From Rhizobacter sp. (GTDB lineage: Bacteria; Pseudomonadota; Gammaproteobacteria; Burkholderiales; Burkholderiaceae_C), in assembly GCA_025355745.1 (NCBI GenBank), contig JANXZA010000177.1:1-64000 (forward strand): DNA of 64,000 nucleotides, in the 5' to 3' direction. Of the stretch, positions 29,153-39,329 are shown piece after piece (positions within the stretch are counted from its first letter, which is position 1; each line of letters opens with the position of its first letter). Position numbers and translations under genes: made by a program. The notes beneath the pieces were generated by a model, which ran no database searches, was not told the origin of the DNA, and worked only from the letters and a program-made list of their open reading frames with translations.

Positions 29153-29842
29153 CTACTTCTTGCCTTTGGTCGGGGCCGGCGCCGCCGCCGGGCCACCCGA
29201 CTGCAAGCCTTCCGACATGCCGATCAGCACCCCGCTGACGAGCGCCGCATAGCCGTCGAGCATCGCCTGCGCCGTCTTCAGGCCGGCGGCGCGGCCGTCG
29301 CGAAGGGCGGTCTGGGTCTGGGCCAGCAGTTGCGCCACGGTCTGGGTGGCTTGCGCGCCGGTGTCGGTGCCCTTGATCTTCATGGCGCTCAGCACGTGTT
29401 CCCATGGCCCCTGCATCGGGCCGGCGCCGGACTGAGCGGCCTTGGTCACGGTGGCGAAGAAGGTGTCTTCCATCTTCTCGATGTTCGCCAGCGCGCCCTT
29501 GAGCTGCTTTTCCTGCAGGCCCGCGCCCTGGTCGACGAACTGCTGCAGCGCCTTGCGGTTCGCCTCCACGGCTTGCAGCAACGCGCCATCCATGCCGGCG
29601 AACGCCTTGCCCAGCATCGCCTCCACATCCATCGGCGGGGCGATGTTCTGCGCCGCGCCGGTGGAGGCCGCCGTGGTCACGGTCTTCAACACTTTCTTGA
29701 TGTTGTCCATCGTCAGCTCGCGCCCCTGAAGCGCTTTCAGCGTGGCGTCGCCGACCGCCTTGCGCAGCGCCTCGCCCTGCTTGGTGGTCGCTTCCGAGAA
29801 CATCTTGACGATGGCGTCCTGGTCGATGCCGGCCTTGATCAT
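29153..29842 (-). CDS. hypothetical protein, phasin-like helical
   Basis: Helical, Ala/Gln-rich 229-aa protein next to acetoacetyl-CoA reductase. Confidence 0.6.
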   Translation of the reverse strand: MIKAGIDQDAIVKMFSEATTKQGEALRKAVGDATLKALQGRELTMDNIKKVLKTVTTAASTGAAQNIAPPMDVEAMLGKAFAGMDGALLQAVEANRKALQQFVDQGAGLQEKQLKGALANIEKMEDTFFATVTKAAQSGAGPMQGPWEHVLSAMKIKGTDTGAQATQTVAQLLAQTQTALRDGRAAGLKTAQAMLDGYAALVSGVLIGMSEGLQSGGPAAAPAPTKGKK

Positions 29843-29897
29843 TGAGTCTCCTTCTGGGTTGTGGTGGGATGGCTGAACGCCGGGTGCGACGTCGCAG

Positions 29898-30647
29898 TCA
29901 CTGCATGTGCTGGCCGCCGTTGATGGCGATGTTGGCGCCGGTCACAAACGCCGCTTCGTCCGATGCGAGGTAGATCACCAGCCCGGCCACTTCTTCCGGC
30001 TTGCCGAGGCGGCCGACCGGAATCTGCGGCAGGATCTTGGTGTTCAGCACCTCGGCCGGAATGGCCGTCACCATCTTCGTGCCGATATAGCCTGGCGAGA
30101 TGGTGTTGACGGTGACGTTCTTCTTCGCCACCTCGAGTGCCAGCGCCTTCGTGAAGCCGTGCACGCCGGCCTTGGCGGCAGAGTAGTTGGTCTGGCCGAA
30201 CGCGCCTTTCGAGCCGTTCACCGACGAGATGTTGATGATGCGGCCCCAGCTGCGCTCGACCATGCCGTCGGCGACCTGCTTGGTCATGTTGAACAGGCTG
30301 TCGAGGTTGGTGCGCATCACCGCGTCCCAGTTGACCTTGTCCATCTTCTTGAAGGTGGTGTCGCGCGTGATGCCGGCGTTGTTCACCAGCACATCGACCG
30401 CGCCGGCCTTGGCCTGCACTTCGGCCACGGCCTTGGTGCAGGAGTCGAAGTCGGCCACGTCGCAGGGCACGGCGATGATGTCGTAGCCGTTCGCCTTCAT
30501 TCCTGCAACCCACTCGGCGTGCTTGGTGTTGCCGGGCGAATAGGTCACCACCACCTTGTAGCCGGCGTCGGCCATCTTGGTCGAGATCGTTTCGCCCAGG
30601 CCGCCCATGCCGCCCGTCACCAGTACCACTCGTTGCTTGGCTGTCAT
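29898..30647 (-). CDS. phaB: acetoacetyl-CoA reductase
   Basis: VVLVTGGMGGLGETISTKMADAGYKVVVTYS...; YSAAKAG; NTISPGYIGTKMV. Confidence 0.92.
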   Translation of the reverse strand: MTAKQRVVLVTGGMGGLGETISTKMADAGYKVVVTYSPGNTKHAEWVAGMKANGYDIIAVPCDVADFDSCTKAVAEVQAKAGAVDVLVNNAGITRDTTFKKMDKVNWDAVMRTNLDSLFNMTKQVADGMVERSWGRIINISSVNGSKGAFGQTNYSAAKAGVHGFTKALALEVAKKNVTVNTISPGYIGTKMVTAIPAEVLNTKILPQIPVGRLGKPEEVAGLVIYLASDEAAFVTGANIAINGGQHMQ

Positions 30648-31176
30648 CGTGTCTCTCCGTAATTTTGCATGTTGAGGTGAAAAATGTTGCGGCGCTGATT
30701 TGTCTGCACGGGCGCCGACAGGTGAACGCTGACCGGCCCGAAGTTGGTGGCATGCCAGACGGGGTGTGCCGTGGCATTGTCGAGGCCGCACGCCGGCGTG
30801 GCTTGATCGAAGTCACGCGCCGGGCTCGTCGCCGCCAAGCTGCGAGCCACCCGCTTGCAGTGTGACTGCCGCGAGGCTAACTGCGCAATAGGTGCAACGC
30901 GGAGTTGCGAGCACCGCTCGACAGCACGGCGAAGCTGTCACCTCGGGCATTCTCCAGCGGCTCGATGGATGCAAGAATTCCGCACCGGTGACGATGGAAG
31001 CCAGTTGTGTAGGTACCGCAGTGTCCGGTCAAAAGTTAAACAGGATCAAGCCACCGTGGAGCCGGCACATACCTCACCGATGTCGGCTTGACGCAGATCA
31101 ACCTCACGCCGAATCGCCCGGCATACCCTCGCGCCACTGACCCGCCGGACATCCGCGCGGGCCGCTTCGGCTGCGC

Positions 31177-33642
31177 GTGCCCATGCCTTCCCTGTCCGCT
31201 GCCGTTCTCGATTCGCCCGCCGCCAACCGCGCCAGCGCTGCGGAGTCATCCGCCACCCACCTGCTCGACGACCCTTCCACCCAGGCCGGCTTCACAACCT
31301 GGGAGCTGCAGCCCGATGGCCGGCGCATCGGCCACGCCCACTTCCAACTCTCCGGCCTGTACTGCGCCGCTTGCTCCAGCACGATCGAAGCGGCCCTGCT
31401 CACGCTGCCCGGCGTCATCGAGCCACGCGTCAACGCCGGCACCGGGCGCGCCGCGATCCGCTTCGATGCGGCGCGGGTCCGCCCGTCGCAGCTCGTCGCC
31501 GCGATCGAACGGGCCGGCTATGGCGCCGCGCCCGACACCGCCGGCTCGGCCCGCGCCTTGCGCCAGCAGGCCCAGCGCCGCGCGCTCTGGCAGCTCTTCG
31601 TCGCGCTGTTTTGCATGATGCAGGTGATGATGTACTCGACCCCGCTGTACGTCGCGGCACCGGGCACGCTGGCGCCCGACATGCTGCGCCTGCTGCAGTG
31701 GGCGAGCTGGCTGCTCAGCGTGCCGGTGCTGGCGTTTTCCGCCGGCCCGTTCTTCGGCGCCGCGTGGCGCAGCCTGCGCCATGGCCGCATCGCGATGGAG
31801 GTGCCGGTGGCGCTCGGCATCGCCGTCACTTTCGGCGTCAGTTCGGGCGCGGTGTTCGACCCCGGCGGCGTGTTCGGCCACGAGGTCTACTTCGATTCGC
31901 TGACGATGTTCGTCAGCTTCCTACTCGTCGGCCGCTACCTCGAACTGTTGGCGCGCAACCGGGTCGCGGCCGCGCTCGAAGGCGCGGCCTCGCGCCTGCC
32001 GGCCAGCGCCCGCCGGCTCGATGCGCACGGCGCGGTCACGTCGATCGCGCTCGGCGAGATGCGCGTCGGCGACACCTTGCGGGTGCTGCGCGGCGAGGCC
32101 TTCCCGGCCGACGGTGCACTGATGGATGGCCGCACCGAAGCCGACGAAGCGCTGCTGACCGGCGAGTCCCGCCCGGTGCCGAAACAGCCAGGCGACGAGC
32201 TGCTCGCCGGCAGCCTGAACCTCGGTCCACCGGTGGCGATGCGAGTCACGCGCCTGGGCGCGCAGACGCGCTACGAAGGCATCGTCGCGCTGATGCGCGG
32301 CGCCCTCACGCAGCGCCCGCCGCTGCTGCGCGCTGCCGACCGCATCGCCACGCCTTTCCTGTGGGGCGTGCTGCTGCTGGCTGCCGGGGCCGGCGCGGTG
32401 TGGTCGCAGATCGACCCGGGCCGCGCCGTCTGGGTGATGGTCTCGGTGCTGATCGTGACCTGCCCGTGCGCGCTCTCGCTGGCCGCACCTTCGACCCTGC
32501 TCGCGGCCGCCGGCGCTCTGGCCAGACGCGGCGTGCTGGTGCAGCGCCTGGCCGCACTCGAAGCACTGGCCGGGCTCGATGTGGTGTTCTTCGACAAGAC
32601 CGGCACCCTGACCGACGACCGGCTCGAATTCGTCGCTGTGCAGTGGCTTCCCGAGGCAGCGCGCGGCGAAAGCAGTGGGAGCAACGGGTGCGGCGAAGCC
32701 TCGCTGCTGAGTCTGGCCGTGTCGCTCGCGGCGCTGTCGTCGCACCCCTTGTCGCGGGCGCTGGCGGCGGCCATGCCGGCCCGCGAGGCAGGCCCGGTGG
32801 CGCTGTGGACCGAGGTGGAGGACGAGCCGGGCCGCGGCCTGCGGGCCCGTGCCGCCGATGGACGCTGCTATCGGCTCGGCTCGCGCGAGTGGGTCGATGC
32901 CGTCAACCAAGAGACGAACTTGCGCACCGCAGAGGCGCAGAGAACGCAAAGAACCGCAGAGAAAACCTTTTCTGATTCTTCCTCTGCGTTTCCTCTGCGT
33001 ACTCTGCGCCTCTGCGGTGGTGAGTTGATCTCTTCAAGCCCCGAAGCCTGGTTCGGCAACGACCATGGCCCACTCGCGCGCTTCGAATTCACCGAGGCGT
33101 TGCGGCCCGACGCCGCTGCTACCGTAGCCGCCTTGCAGCGCGCCGGCGTCGCGGTCGCGCTGCTGTCGGGCGATGCGCCGCAGCGGGTCGCGGCGCTCGC
33201 GCAGCGCCTGCACAGTGACGACGCGCAAGGCGGCGCCACCCCCGAGGCCAAGCTGGCGCGCATCGCCGACGCGCAGCGCGCCGGGCGGCGTGTCGGCATG
33301 GTCGGCGACGGTCTGAACGACGCGCCGGTGATCGCGCGCGCCGATGTCTCGTTTGCGATGGGTGAGGGCGCGGCCATCACGCGCTCGAAGGCCGACTTCA
33401 TCCTGCTGTCGGGCCGCCTGGCCGACGTGCTGACGGCGCGCAACACGGCGCGCCGGGCGCTGCGCATCGTGCGCCAGAACCTGGGCTGGGCGGTGGCCTA
33501 CAACGCGGTCTGTGTGCCGCTGGCGCTGCTCGGCCTGTTCCCGCCCTGGGCCGCAGGGCTGGGCATGGCCACCAGTTCGCTCGCGGTGGTCCTGAATGCC
33601 TTGCGCATGACGGCCGAGCCCAGGTCGGTCGACTCAGGCTGA
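31177..33642 (+). CDS. ccoI: heavy-metal P-type ATPase CcoI/FixI, with in-frame palindromic repeat insertion
   Basis: HMA-like LYCAACSSTIEAALLTLPGV, VTCPCALSLAAP, FFDKTGTLTDD, GDGLNDAPVIARADVS; directly upstream of ccoS and ccoNOQP. Confidence 0.93.
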   Translation: MPMPSLSAAVLDSPAANRASAAESSATHLLDDPSTQAGFTTWELQPDGRRIGHAHFQLSGLYCAACSSTIEAALLTLPGVIEPRVNAGTGRAAIRFDAARVRPSQLVAAIERAGYGAAPDTAGSARALRQQAQRRALWQLFVALFCMMQVMMYSTPLYVAAPGTLAPDMLRLLQWASWLLSVPVLAFSAGPFFGAAWRSLRHGRIAMEVPVALGIAVTFGVSSGAVFDPGGVFGHEVYFDSLTMFVSFLLVGRYLELLARNRVAAALEGAASRLPASARRLDAHGAVTSIALGEMRVGDTLRVLRGEAFPADGALMDGRTEADEALLTGESRPVPKQPGDELLAGSLNLGPPVAMRVTRLGAQTRYEGIVALMRGALTQRPPLLRAADRIATPFLWGVLLLAAGAGAVWSQIDPGRAVWVMVSVLIVTCPCALSLAAPSTLLAAAGALARRGVLVQRLAALEALAGLDVVFFDKTGTLTDDRLEFVAVQWLPEAARGESSGSNGCGEASLLSLAVSLAALSSHPLSRALAAAMPAREAGPVALWTEVEDEPGRGLRARAADGRCYRLGSREWVDAVNQETNLRTAEAQRTQRTAEKTFSDSSSAFPLRTLRLCGGELISSSPEAWFGNDHGPLARFEFTEALRPDAAATVAALQRAGVAVALLSGDAPQRVAALAQRLHSDDAQGGATPEAKLARIADAQRAGRRVGMVGDGLNDAPVIARADVSFAMGEGAAITRSKADFILLSGRLADVLTARNTARRALRIVRQNLGWAVAYNAVCVPLALLGLFPPWAAGLGMATSSLAVVLNALRMTAEPRSVDSG
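32908..33035. repeat. palindromic repeat, family A, copy 2, inside the ccoI coding sequence
   Basis: Arms CAAGAGACGAACTTGCGCACCGCAGAGGCGCAGAGAACGCA / TGCGTACTCTGCGCCTCTGCGGTGGTGAGTTGATCTCTTCAAG; translated NQETNLRTAEAQRTQRTAEKTFSDSSSAFPLRTLRLCGGELISSS. Confidence 0.9.
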
Positions 33643-33647
33643 CAGCC

Positions 33648-33851
33648 GTGGAAGTGCTCTACCTGCTGATCCCGATGTCGGTGCTGCTGGTGTTCGGCCT
33701 GATGGCGCTGTTCCGCTGGGCCCTCGACGCCGGCCAGTTCGACGACCTGGAACGCGAAGGCGAACGAATCCTGGTCGAAGACTTGGCTGGGCTTGACGAG
33801 GATCAAGCCGCGCCGCGCACGCGGGTCGAACAATCCGGCACAGCGCCGTAG
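33648..33851 (+). CDS. ccoS: cbb3-type cytochrome oxidase assembly protein CcoS
   Basis: EVLYLLIPMSVLLVFGLMALFRWALDAGQFDDLEREGERIL. Confidence 0.92.
   Translation: MEVLYLLIPMSVLLVFGLMALFRWALDAGQFDDLEREGERILVEDLAGLDEDQAAPRTRVEQSGTAP
33793..33806. promoter_or_regulatory. FNR/ANR-type box upstream of ccoN
   Basis: TTGACGAGGATCAA, close to TTGATNNNNATCAA, ~67 bp upstream of the ccoN start. Confidence 0.65.
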
Positions 33852-33872
33852 TGGGCACGAAGGACAACACGA

Positions 33873-35357
33873 ATGGCGACCATTTCAATACCGACGGCAT
33901 CAAGCGCAGCGACTCCATCGGCGAGCACGGCAGCCGCCTATGACGACGTGGTCGTGCGCAACTTCTCGATCGCCGCCGTGGTGTGGGGCGTGGTCGGCAT
34001 GTTGGTGGGCGTGTTCATCGCGGCGCAACTGACGTGGCCGGAACTCAACTTCGGCATCCCGTGGCTGAGCTACGGCCGGTTGCGGCCGCTGCACACCAAC
34101 GCGGTGGTCTTCGCCTTCGGCGGCTGCACCTTGATGGGCACGAGCTACTACGTCGTGCAGCGCACCTGCCAGACCAAGCTGTTTTCCGCCAAGCTGGCTG
34201 CCGCTCACTTCTGGGGTTATCAACTCGTGATCGTGGCGGCTGCGATCTCGCTGCCGCTGGGCTTCACGCGCGGCAAGGAATACGCCGAACTCGAATGGCC
34301 GATCGCGATTCTGCTGGCCGTCGTGTGGGTCATCTACGCGATCGTCTTCTTCGGCACCGTGGGCATCCGCAAGGTGCGCCACATCTACGTGGCGAACTGG
34401 TTCTACGGCTCGTTCATCATCGCGGTGGCGCTGCTGCACATCGTCAACGGCGCGGTGATTCCGGTCAGCCTGACGAAGAGCTATTCGGCCTACGCCGGCG
34501 TGCAGGACGCGATGGTGCAGTGGTGGTACGGCCACAACGCGGTCGGCTTCCTGCTGACGGCCGGCTTCCTCGGCATGATGTATTACTTCATCCCGAAGCA
34601 GGCCGATCGACCGATCTACAGCTACCGCCTGTCGATCGTCCACTTCTGGGCCCTGATCTTCACCTACATGTGGGCCGGGCCGCACCATCTGCACTACACC
34701 GCGCTGCCCGACTGGGCCCAAAGCGTGGGCATGGTGTTCTCGCTGGTGCTGCTGGCGCCGAGCTGGGGCGGCATGATCAACGGCGTCATGACCTTGAGCG
34801 GGGCCTGGCACAAACTTCGCGACGACCCGATCCTGAAGTTCCTGATCGTCAGCCTGTCGTTCTACGGCATGGCCACCTTCGAGGGGCCGATGATGTCAAT
34901 CAAGACGGTGAATTCGCTGTCGCACTACACCGACTGGAACATCGCCCACGTGCACTCCGGCGCGCTCGGCTGGGTCGGGTTGATCTCGATCGGCTCGCTG
35001 TACTACCTGATCCCGCGCATGTTCGGTCAGAAGCAGATGTTCAGCGTGCGCGCCATCGATCTGCACTTCTGGATTGCGACCATCGGCATCGTGCTCTACA
35101 TCGCCGCGATGTGGATTGCCGGCGTGATGCAGGGCCTGATGTGGCGGGCCGTGAACCCGGACGGCACGCTGGCGTACAGCTTCGTCGAAGGCGTGAAGGC
35201 GACCTACCCGTTCTACATGGTGCGGCTGGCCGGCGGGCTGCTGTACCTGGGCGGCATGTTGGTGATGGTCTGGAACGTGTGGAAGACCGCCAGCCACGGC
35301 CGCTACGTGCCGGTGCGCATTCCGATGGCTGTCGTGCCCGCCGCAGCGCATGCCTGA
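33873..35357 (+). CDS. ccoN: cbb3-type cytochrome c oxidase subunit I
   Basis: [30 protein letters not shown]; heme/Cu His motifs. Confidence 0.97.
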   Translation: MATISIPTASSAATPSASTAAAYDDVVVRNFSIAAVVWGVVGMLVGVFIAAQLTWPELNFGIPWLSYGRLRPLHTNAVVFAFGGCTLMGTSYYVVQRTCQTKLFSAKLAAAHFWGYQLVIVAAAISLPLGFTRGKEYAELEWPIAILLAVVWVIYAIVFFGTVGIRKVRHIYVANWFYGSFIIAVALLHIVNGAVIPVSLTKSYSAYAGVQDAMVQWWYGHNAVGFLLTAGFLGMMYYFIPKQADRPIYSYRLSIVHFWALIFTYMWAGPHHLHYTALPDWAQSVGMVFSLVLLAPSWGGMINGVMTLSGAWHKLRDDPILKFLIVSLSFYGMATFEGPMMSIKTVNSLSHYTDWNIAHVHSGALGWVGLISIGSLYYLIPRMFGQKQMFSVRAIDLHFWIATIGIVLYIAAMWIAGVMQGLMWRAVNPDGTLAYSFVEGVKATYPFYMVRLAGGLLYLGGMLVMVWNVWKTASHGRYVPVRIPMAVVPAAAHA

Positions 35358-36000
35358 ACCCCTGGAACACATGATGGCAAACGCTGACAAACCGGCCCGC
35401 TTCTCGCACGCCAACATCGAGACCAACAACTTCCTGATGATCGTGCTGATCCTGTTGACGGTGGCGGTCGGCGGCCTGGTCGAGATCGTGCCGCTGTTCT
35501 TCCAGACCTCGACCACCCAGCCGGTGGCGGGCCTGAAGCCCTATACGCCGCTGCAGCTCGCCGGGCGCGACATCTACATCCGCGAAGGTTGCTACAACTG
35601 CCACTCGCAGATGATCCGCCCGCTGCGCGCCGAGACCCTGCGCTACGGCCACTACTCCACCGCCGGCGAGTTCGTCTACGACCATCCGTTCCAGTGGGGC
35701 AGCAAGCGCACCGGGCCCGACCTGCACCGCGTCGGTGGCAAGTACAGCGACGAGTGGCATCGCCTGCACCTCGAGAACCCGCGCGACCTGGTGCCCGAGT
35801 CGAACATGCCGGCGTATTCGTGGCTCGCGAAGGGCGCGCTCGACCCCGCCGACATGGCGCCGAAGATGCGCGCGCTGCGCCGCGTCGGCGTGCCGTACAC
35901 CGACGCCGAGATCGCAGCGGCCGGCGCCGAGGTCAAGGGCAAGTCCGACCTCGACGCGCTGGTCGCCTATCTGCAGGTGCTTGGCACCGCGTTGAAGTAG
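35350..36000 (+). CDS. ccoO: cbb3-type cytochrome c oxidase subunit II
   Basis: [32 protein letters not shown]. Confidence 0.97.
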   Translation: MPEPLEHMMANADKPARFSHANIETNNFLMIVLILLTVAVGGLVEIVPLFFQTSTTQPVAGLKPYTPLQLAGRDIYIREGCYNCHSQMIRPLRAETLRYGHYSTAGEFVYDHPFQWGSKRTGPDLHRVGGKYSDEWHRLHLENPRDLVPESNMPAYSWLAKGALDPADMAPKMRALRRVGVPYTDAEIAAAGAEVKGKSDLDALVAYLQVLGTALK

Positions 36001-36012
36001 CGGGAGCGCGCC

Positions 36013-36228
36013 ATGGACCTGATGAACGACCTGCGCATCGGCGTGACCCTGCTGTCCTTCGTGCTGTTCGGCCTGATCGTGAGGTGGGCCTGGTCGCGGC
36101 GCAACAAGGCGGCCTTCGACGAGGCGCAGCAGCTGCCATTCGTCGATGAAGCGTCGCCAGCCGCGCCGCCGGCGAGCCGCCCACGCGTTGCCCACGCCCC
36201 GCACAAGAACGGAGCCGGCCATGAGTGA
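36013..36228 (+). CDS. ccoQ: cbb3-type oxidase subunit CcoQ/FixQ
   Basis: Small single-TM protein between ccoO and ccoP. Confidence 0.87.
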   Translation: MDLMNDLRIGVTLLSFVLFGLIVRWAWSRRNKAAFDEAQQLPFVDEASPAAPPASRPRVAHAPHKNGAGHE

Positions 36229-37198
36229 TTTCTTCTCCAGCGGCTGGTCGATCTTCATTGCCGCCACCACCATCCTCGGCCTGCTCGGCTGCCTGGCGTT
36301 GCTGATCATCGCGAGCAAGACCAAAGTCGCAGCGGTCCGGGCTGGCGAGGTGGCGGATGGCTCCACCGGCCATGTCTGGGACGAAGATCTGCGCGAGCTG
36401 AACAACCCGCTGCCCCGCTGGTGGATGGTGCTGTTCGTGCTGACCATCGTGTTCGGCGCGATCTACCTCGCGCTGTATCCGGGCCTGGGCAGCGCGGCCG
36501 GCAGCCTGCAATGGACCAGCGTCGGCCAGTACCAGGCCGAGCAGGACGAGGCCACTGCAGCGATGGCGCCGGTGTATGCGAAATACGCTGCGATGGCAGC
36601 CCCCGAGCTGGCCAACAACCCGCAGGCGATGGGCATCGGCGAGCGCCTGTTCATCAACCACTGCGCCACCTGCCATGGCTCCGACGCGAAGGGCAGCAAG
36701 GGCTTCCCGAACCTGACCGATAACGACTGGCTGCATGGTGGCAGCCCCGAAAAAATCGTCGAGACCATCACGCTCGGGCGCACCGGCATGATGCCGCCGA
36801 TGGCCGCAGCGGTGGGCAGCGCGGTGGATGTGAGCAACGTCGCGAACTATGTGTTGAGCCTGTCGGGCAGTGCGCACAACGCGATTGCCGCCGCCGCCGG
36901 CCGGCCCAAGTTCGCGGTCTGCGCGGCCTGCCATGGGGCCGACGGCAAGGGCAATCAGGCGCTTGGCGCACCCAACCTCGCCGACAAGATCTGGCTCCAT
37001 GGCTGGGGTGAGGACGCCATCGTCGCGATGGTCAACAACGGCAAGACCAATGTCATGCCGGCGCAGGGCGGGCGGCTCACCAAAGAGCAGATTCATGTGC
37101 TCGGCGCGTACGTGTGGAACCTGTCGAAATCCGGCACTGCGACGGCCGCTGCCGCCACCGCAACCACTGCGAACACAGCGACAGCGGCCGCGCGGTGA
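36221..37198 (+). CDS. ccoP: cbb3-type cytochrome c oxidase subunit III
   Basis: Two CXXCH motifs (CATCHG, CAACHG); DEDLRELNNPLPRWWM. Confidence 0.97.
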   Translation: MSDFFSSGWSIFIAATTILGLLGCLALLIIASKTKVAAVRAGEVADGSTGHVWDEDLRELNNPLPRWWMVLFVLTIVFGAIYLALYPGLGSAAGSLQWTSVGQYQAEQDEATAAMAPVYAKYAAMAAPELANNPQAMGIGERLFINHCATCHGSDAKGSKGFPNLTDNDWLHGGSPEKIVETITLGRTGMMPPMAAAVGSAVDVSNVANYVLSLSGSAHNAIAAAAGRPKFAVCAACHGADGKGNQALGAPNLADKIWLHGWGEDAIVAMVNNGKTNVMPAQGGRLTKEQIHVLGAYVWNLSKSGTATAAAATATTANTATAAAR

Positions 37199-37217
37199 CT
37201 GCTGCGCTCTTCATCGC

Positions 37218-38723
37218 ATGAGTCAGGCCACCCGCGCCCGCCCGGTCATCCCGATCGTCGCCGCCGACGACGCGGCGGTCCAGGTGGTGTCGATGTACCG
37301 GGCCGAGAACAAGATCTATCCGCGTGCGGTCGGAGGCTGGTTCGCGGCTTGGCGGTGGCTGTTGGTGTGGGGCACGCAACTGCTGTTCTACGGCCTGCCG
37401 TGGCTGACCTGGAACGCGCGCCAGGCGGTGTTGTTCGACCTCGGCGCGCGCCGCTTCTACATCTTCGATCTGGTGCTGTACCCGCAGGATTTCATCTACC
37501 TCACCGGCCTGCTGGTGGTCAGCGCCTACGCCCTGTTCCTGTTCACGGCGGTGGCCGGGCGGCTGTGGTGCGGCTTCGCCTGCCCGCAGACGGTCTACAC
37601 CGAAATCTACCTGTGGGTCGAGCGCAAGTTCGAGGGCGACCGCGCGGCGCGCATCAAGCTCGATGCCGCGCGCTGGTCGCTCAACAAGGCCTGGCGCAAG
37701 GGCGGCAAGCAGGCAGTGTGGATCGCCATCGGCCTCGCGACCGGGTTCAGCTTCGTCGGCTACTTCACGCCGATCCGCACGCTCGGGGCCGAGGCGATGA
37801 CCTTGTTGAGTCTGGGAAGCCCTGGCCAGCAGGGCTTGGGTCCATGGGAATGGTTCTGGGTCCTGTTCTACGGCTTCGCCACCTACGGCAATGCCGGCTT
37901 CATGCGCGAGCAGGTCTGCAAGTACATGTGCCCGTACGCGCGCTTCCAGAGCGCGATGTTCGACAAGGACACGATGATCGTCAGCTACGACACCGGCCGC
38001 GGCGAGCCGCGCGGTTCGCGGCCGCGTTCGGTGGCGCACGCCGCGCTGCCGGCGCTGGCCAAGGGCGACTGCATCGACTGCACCCTGTGCGTGCAGGTCT
38101 GCCCGACCGGCATCGACATCCGCGAGGGCCTGCAGTACGAGTGCATCAGTTGTGCCGCCTGTGTCGACGTGTGCGACGGCGTGATGGACAAGATGAACTA
38201 CCCGCGCGGCCTGATCCGCTTCGCGACCCAGAACGGCCTGGCGCAGCGCTGGGGCCAATCGGAAATGCTGCGCCGGGTGCTGCGCCCGCGCGTGTTGATC
38301 TACAGCGCCGTGCTGCTGGCGATCACGGCCGCGCTCGGCGCAAGCCTGGCATTGCGCAGCCCGTTCCGCGTCGATGTGATCCGCGATCGGGGCGCGTTGG
38401 CCCGCCAGGTGCAGGACGGGCGGATCGAGAACGTCTACCGTCTGCAGGTGATGAACGCGAGCGAGTCGGCGCAGCGCTTTCGGGTCGCGGTGGCCGGGCT
38501 CGAAGGCGCGGTGCTGGCATCTCCTGCCGAGGTCGAGGTCGGCGCCACCGAGGCGCGCTGGCTGGCGGTCAACGTGCAGCTGCCGCCCGACGCCGCGCGC
38601 GCGCTCGGGCCCGGCGCGCACCCGATGCGCTTCGAGATCACGCGGTTGGCCGATGGCTCAAGTGCGATGGCCGCAACTGAGAAGGCAACCGCCGAGAAAT
38701 CAACCTTCGTGGTGCCGCGATGA
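37218..38723 (+). CDS. ccoG: cytochrome c oxidase accessory protein CcoG
   Basis: CGFACPQTVYTEIYLWVERKFEGDR; CIDCTLCVQVCPTGIDIREGLQYECISCAACVDVC. Confidence 0.96.
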   Translation: MSQATRARPVIPIVAADDAAVQVVSMYRAENKIYPRAVGGWFAAWRWLLVWGTQLLFYGLPWLTWNARQAVLFDLGARRFYIFDLVLYPQDFIYLTGLLVVSAYALFLFTAVAGRLWCGFACPQTVYTEIYLWVERKFEGDRAARIKLDAARWSLNKAWRKGGKQAVWIAIGLATGFSFVGYFTPIRTLGAEAMTLLSLGSPGQQGLGPWEWFWVLFYGFATYGNAGFMREQVCKYMCPYARFQSAMFDKDTMIVSYDTGRGEPRGSRPRSVAHAALPALAKGDCIDCTLCVQVCPTGIDIREGLQYECISCAACVDVCDGVMDKMNYPRGLIRFATQNGLAQRWGQSEMLRRVLRPRVLIYSAVLLAITAALGASLALRSPFRVDVIRDRGALARQVQDGRIENVYRLQVMNASESAQRFRVAVAGLEGAVLASPAEVEVGATEARWLAVNVQLPPDAARALGPGAHPMRFEITRLADGSSAMAATEKATAEKSTFVVPR

Positions 38724-39001
38724 GAACGGAGACGACGATGCCGATGACCGTGCCTGCCGCGTCGACAGCGCGCGAGATTGCAAGCCCCGAATCTGGCCTG
38801 CCCTGGTGGCGTTTCAGGATCATGTGGCTGGTGCTCGGCCTGCCCGCCACGGTGGTGTGCACCAGCCTCGTCACGGCCGGCATCGCCTGGACCCACATCG
38901 ACCCGGTCGTCACCGATCCGCTGCCCACGCCAGCGGCCAGCGCGAATGCGCTCGAGCCAGCGCAGCGGGCCCGCAACCATGCGGCCACACCCGGGCGTTG
39001 A
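38720..39001 (+). CDS. small membrane protein, FixH-like position in cbb3 cluster
   Basis: WWRFRIMWLVLGLPATVVCTSLVTAGIAW; ATGA overlap with ccoG. Confidence 0.65.
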   Translation: MRTETTMPMTVPAASTAREIASPESGLPWWRFRIMWLVLGLPATVVCTSLVTAGIAWTHIDPVVTDPLPTPAASANALEPAQRARNHAATPGR

Positions 39002-39002
39002 G

Positions 39003-39290
39003 ATGCTGCGCCAGCACCCGAATCCGGCCTTGAAACGCCTTGCGATGGCGATCCTGTGGCCGGCCTTCCTGATGGCCGGTGTGCTCGAAGTGCTGGTCTT
39101 CGCGGTGGTCGATCCGGGCGAGCTGCACTGGTTCGGCGGCGCCGTGATCGCCTGGCCGGCACAGGCCGTCTACAGCGTCAGCTTCCTGATTTTCTGGGGC
39201 GTGATCTCGACCGCCGGGGCGTTGACGGCGTTGCTGTCGGTCGAGTCGGATGCAGTGAATGAGCACGTCATGGATGACGTTGCGGCTTGA
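39003..39290 (+). CDS. hypothetical membrane protein
   Basis: 95-aa protein with two TM segments, immediately downstream. Confidence 0.65.
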   Translation: MLRQHPNPALKRLAMAILWPAFLMAGVLEVLVFAVVDPGELHWFGGAVIAWPAQAVYSVSFLIFWGVISTAGALTALLSVESDAVNEHVMDDVAA

Positions 39291-39317
39291 CTCCCTCTCC
39301 CCTGCGGGGAGAGGGAG
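39291..39317. terminator. bidirectional terminator-like hairpin
   Basis: CTCCCTCTCCCC TGC GGGGAGAGGGAG, perfect 12-bp stem between convergent genes. Confidence 0.7.
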
Positions 39318-39329
39318 TAAAGAAATCGT

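Noticed and set aside
26605-29196. 863-aa minus-strand ORF spanning the desaturase and the antisense of the esterase
   Set aside because: Only the C-terminal part (from 27528) is a recognisable desaturase; the rest is antisense read-through.
31036-31049. TTAAACAGGATCAA upstream of ccoI as an FNR box
   Set aside because: Left half-site diverges from consensus; too weak to call.
33873-35374. Overlapping 463-aa ORF in another frame over ccoN
   Set aside because: ccoN is unmistakable; the overlapping frame is Arg-rich GC artefact.
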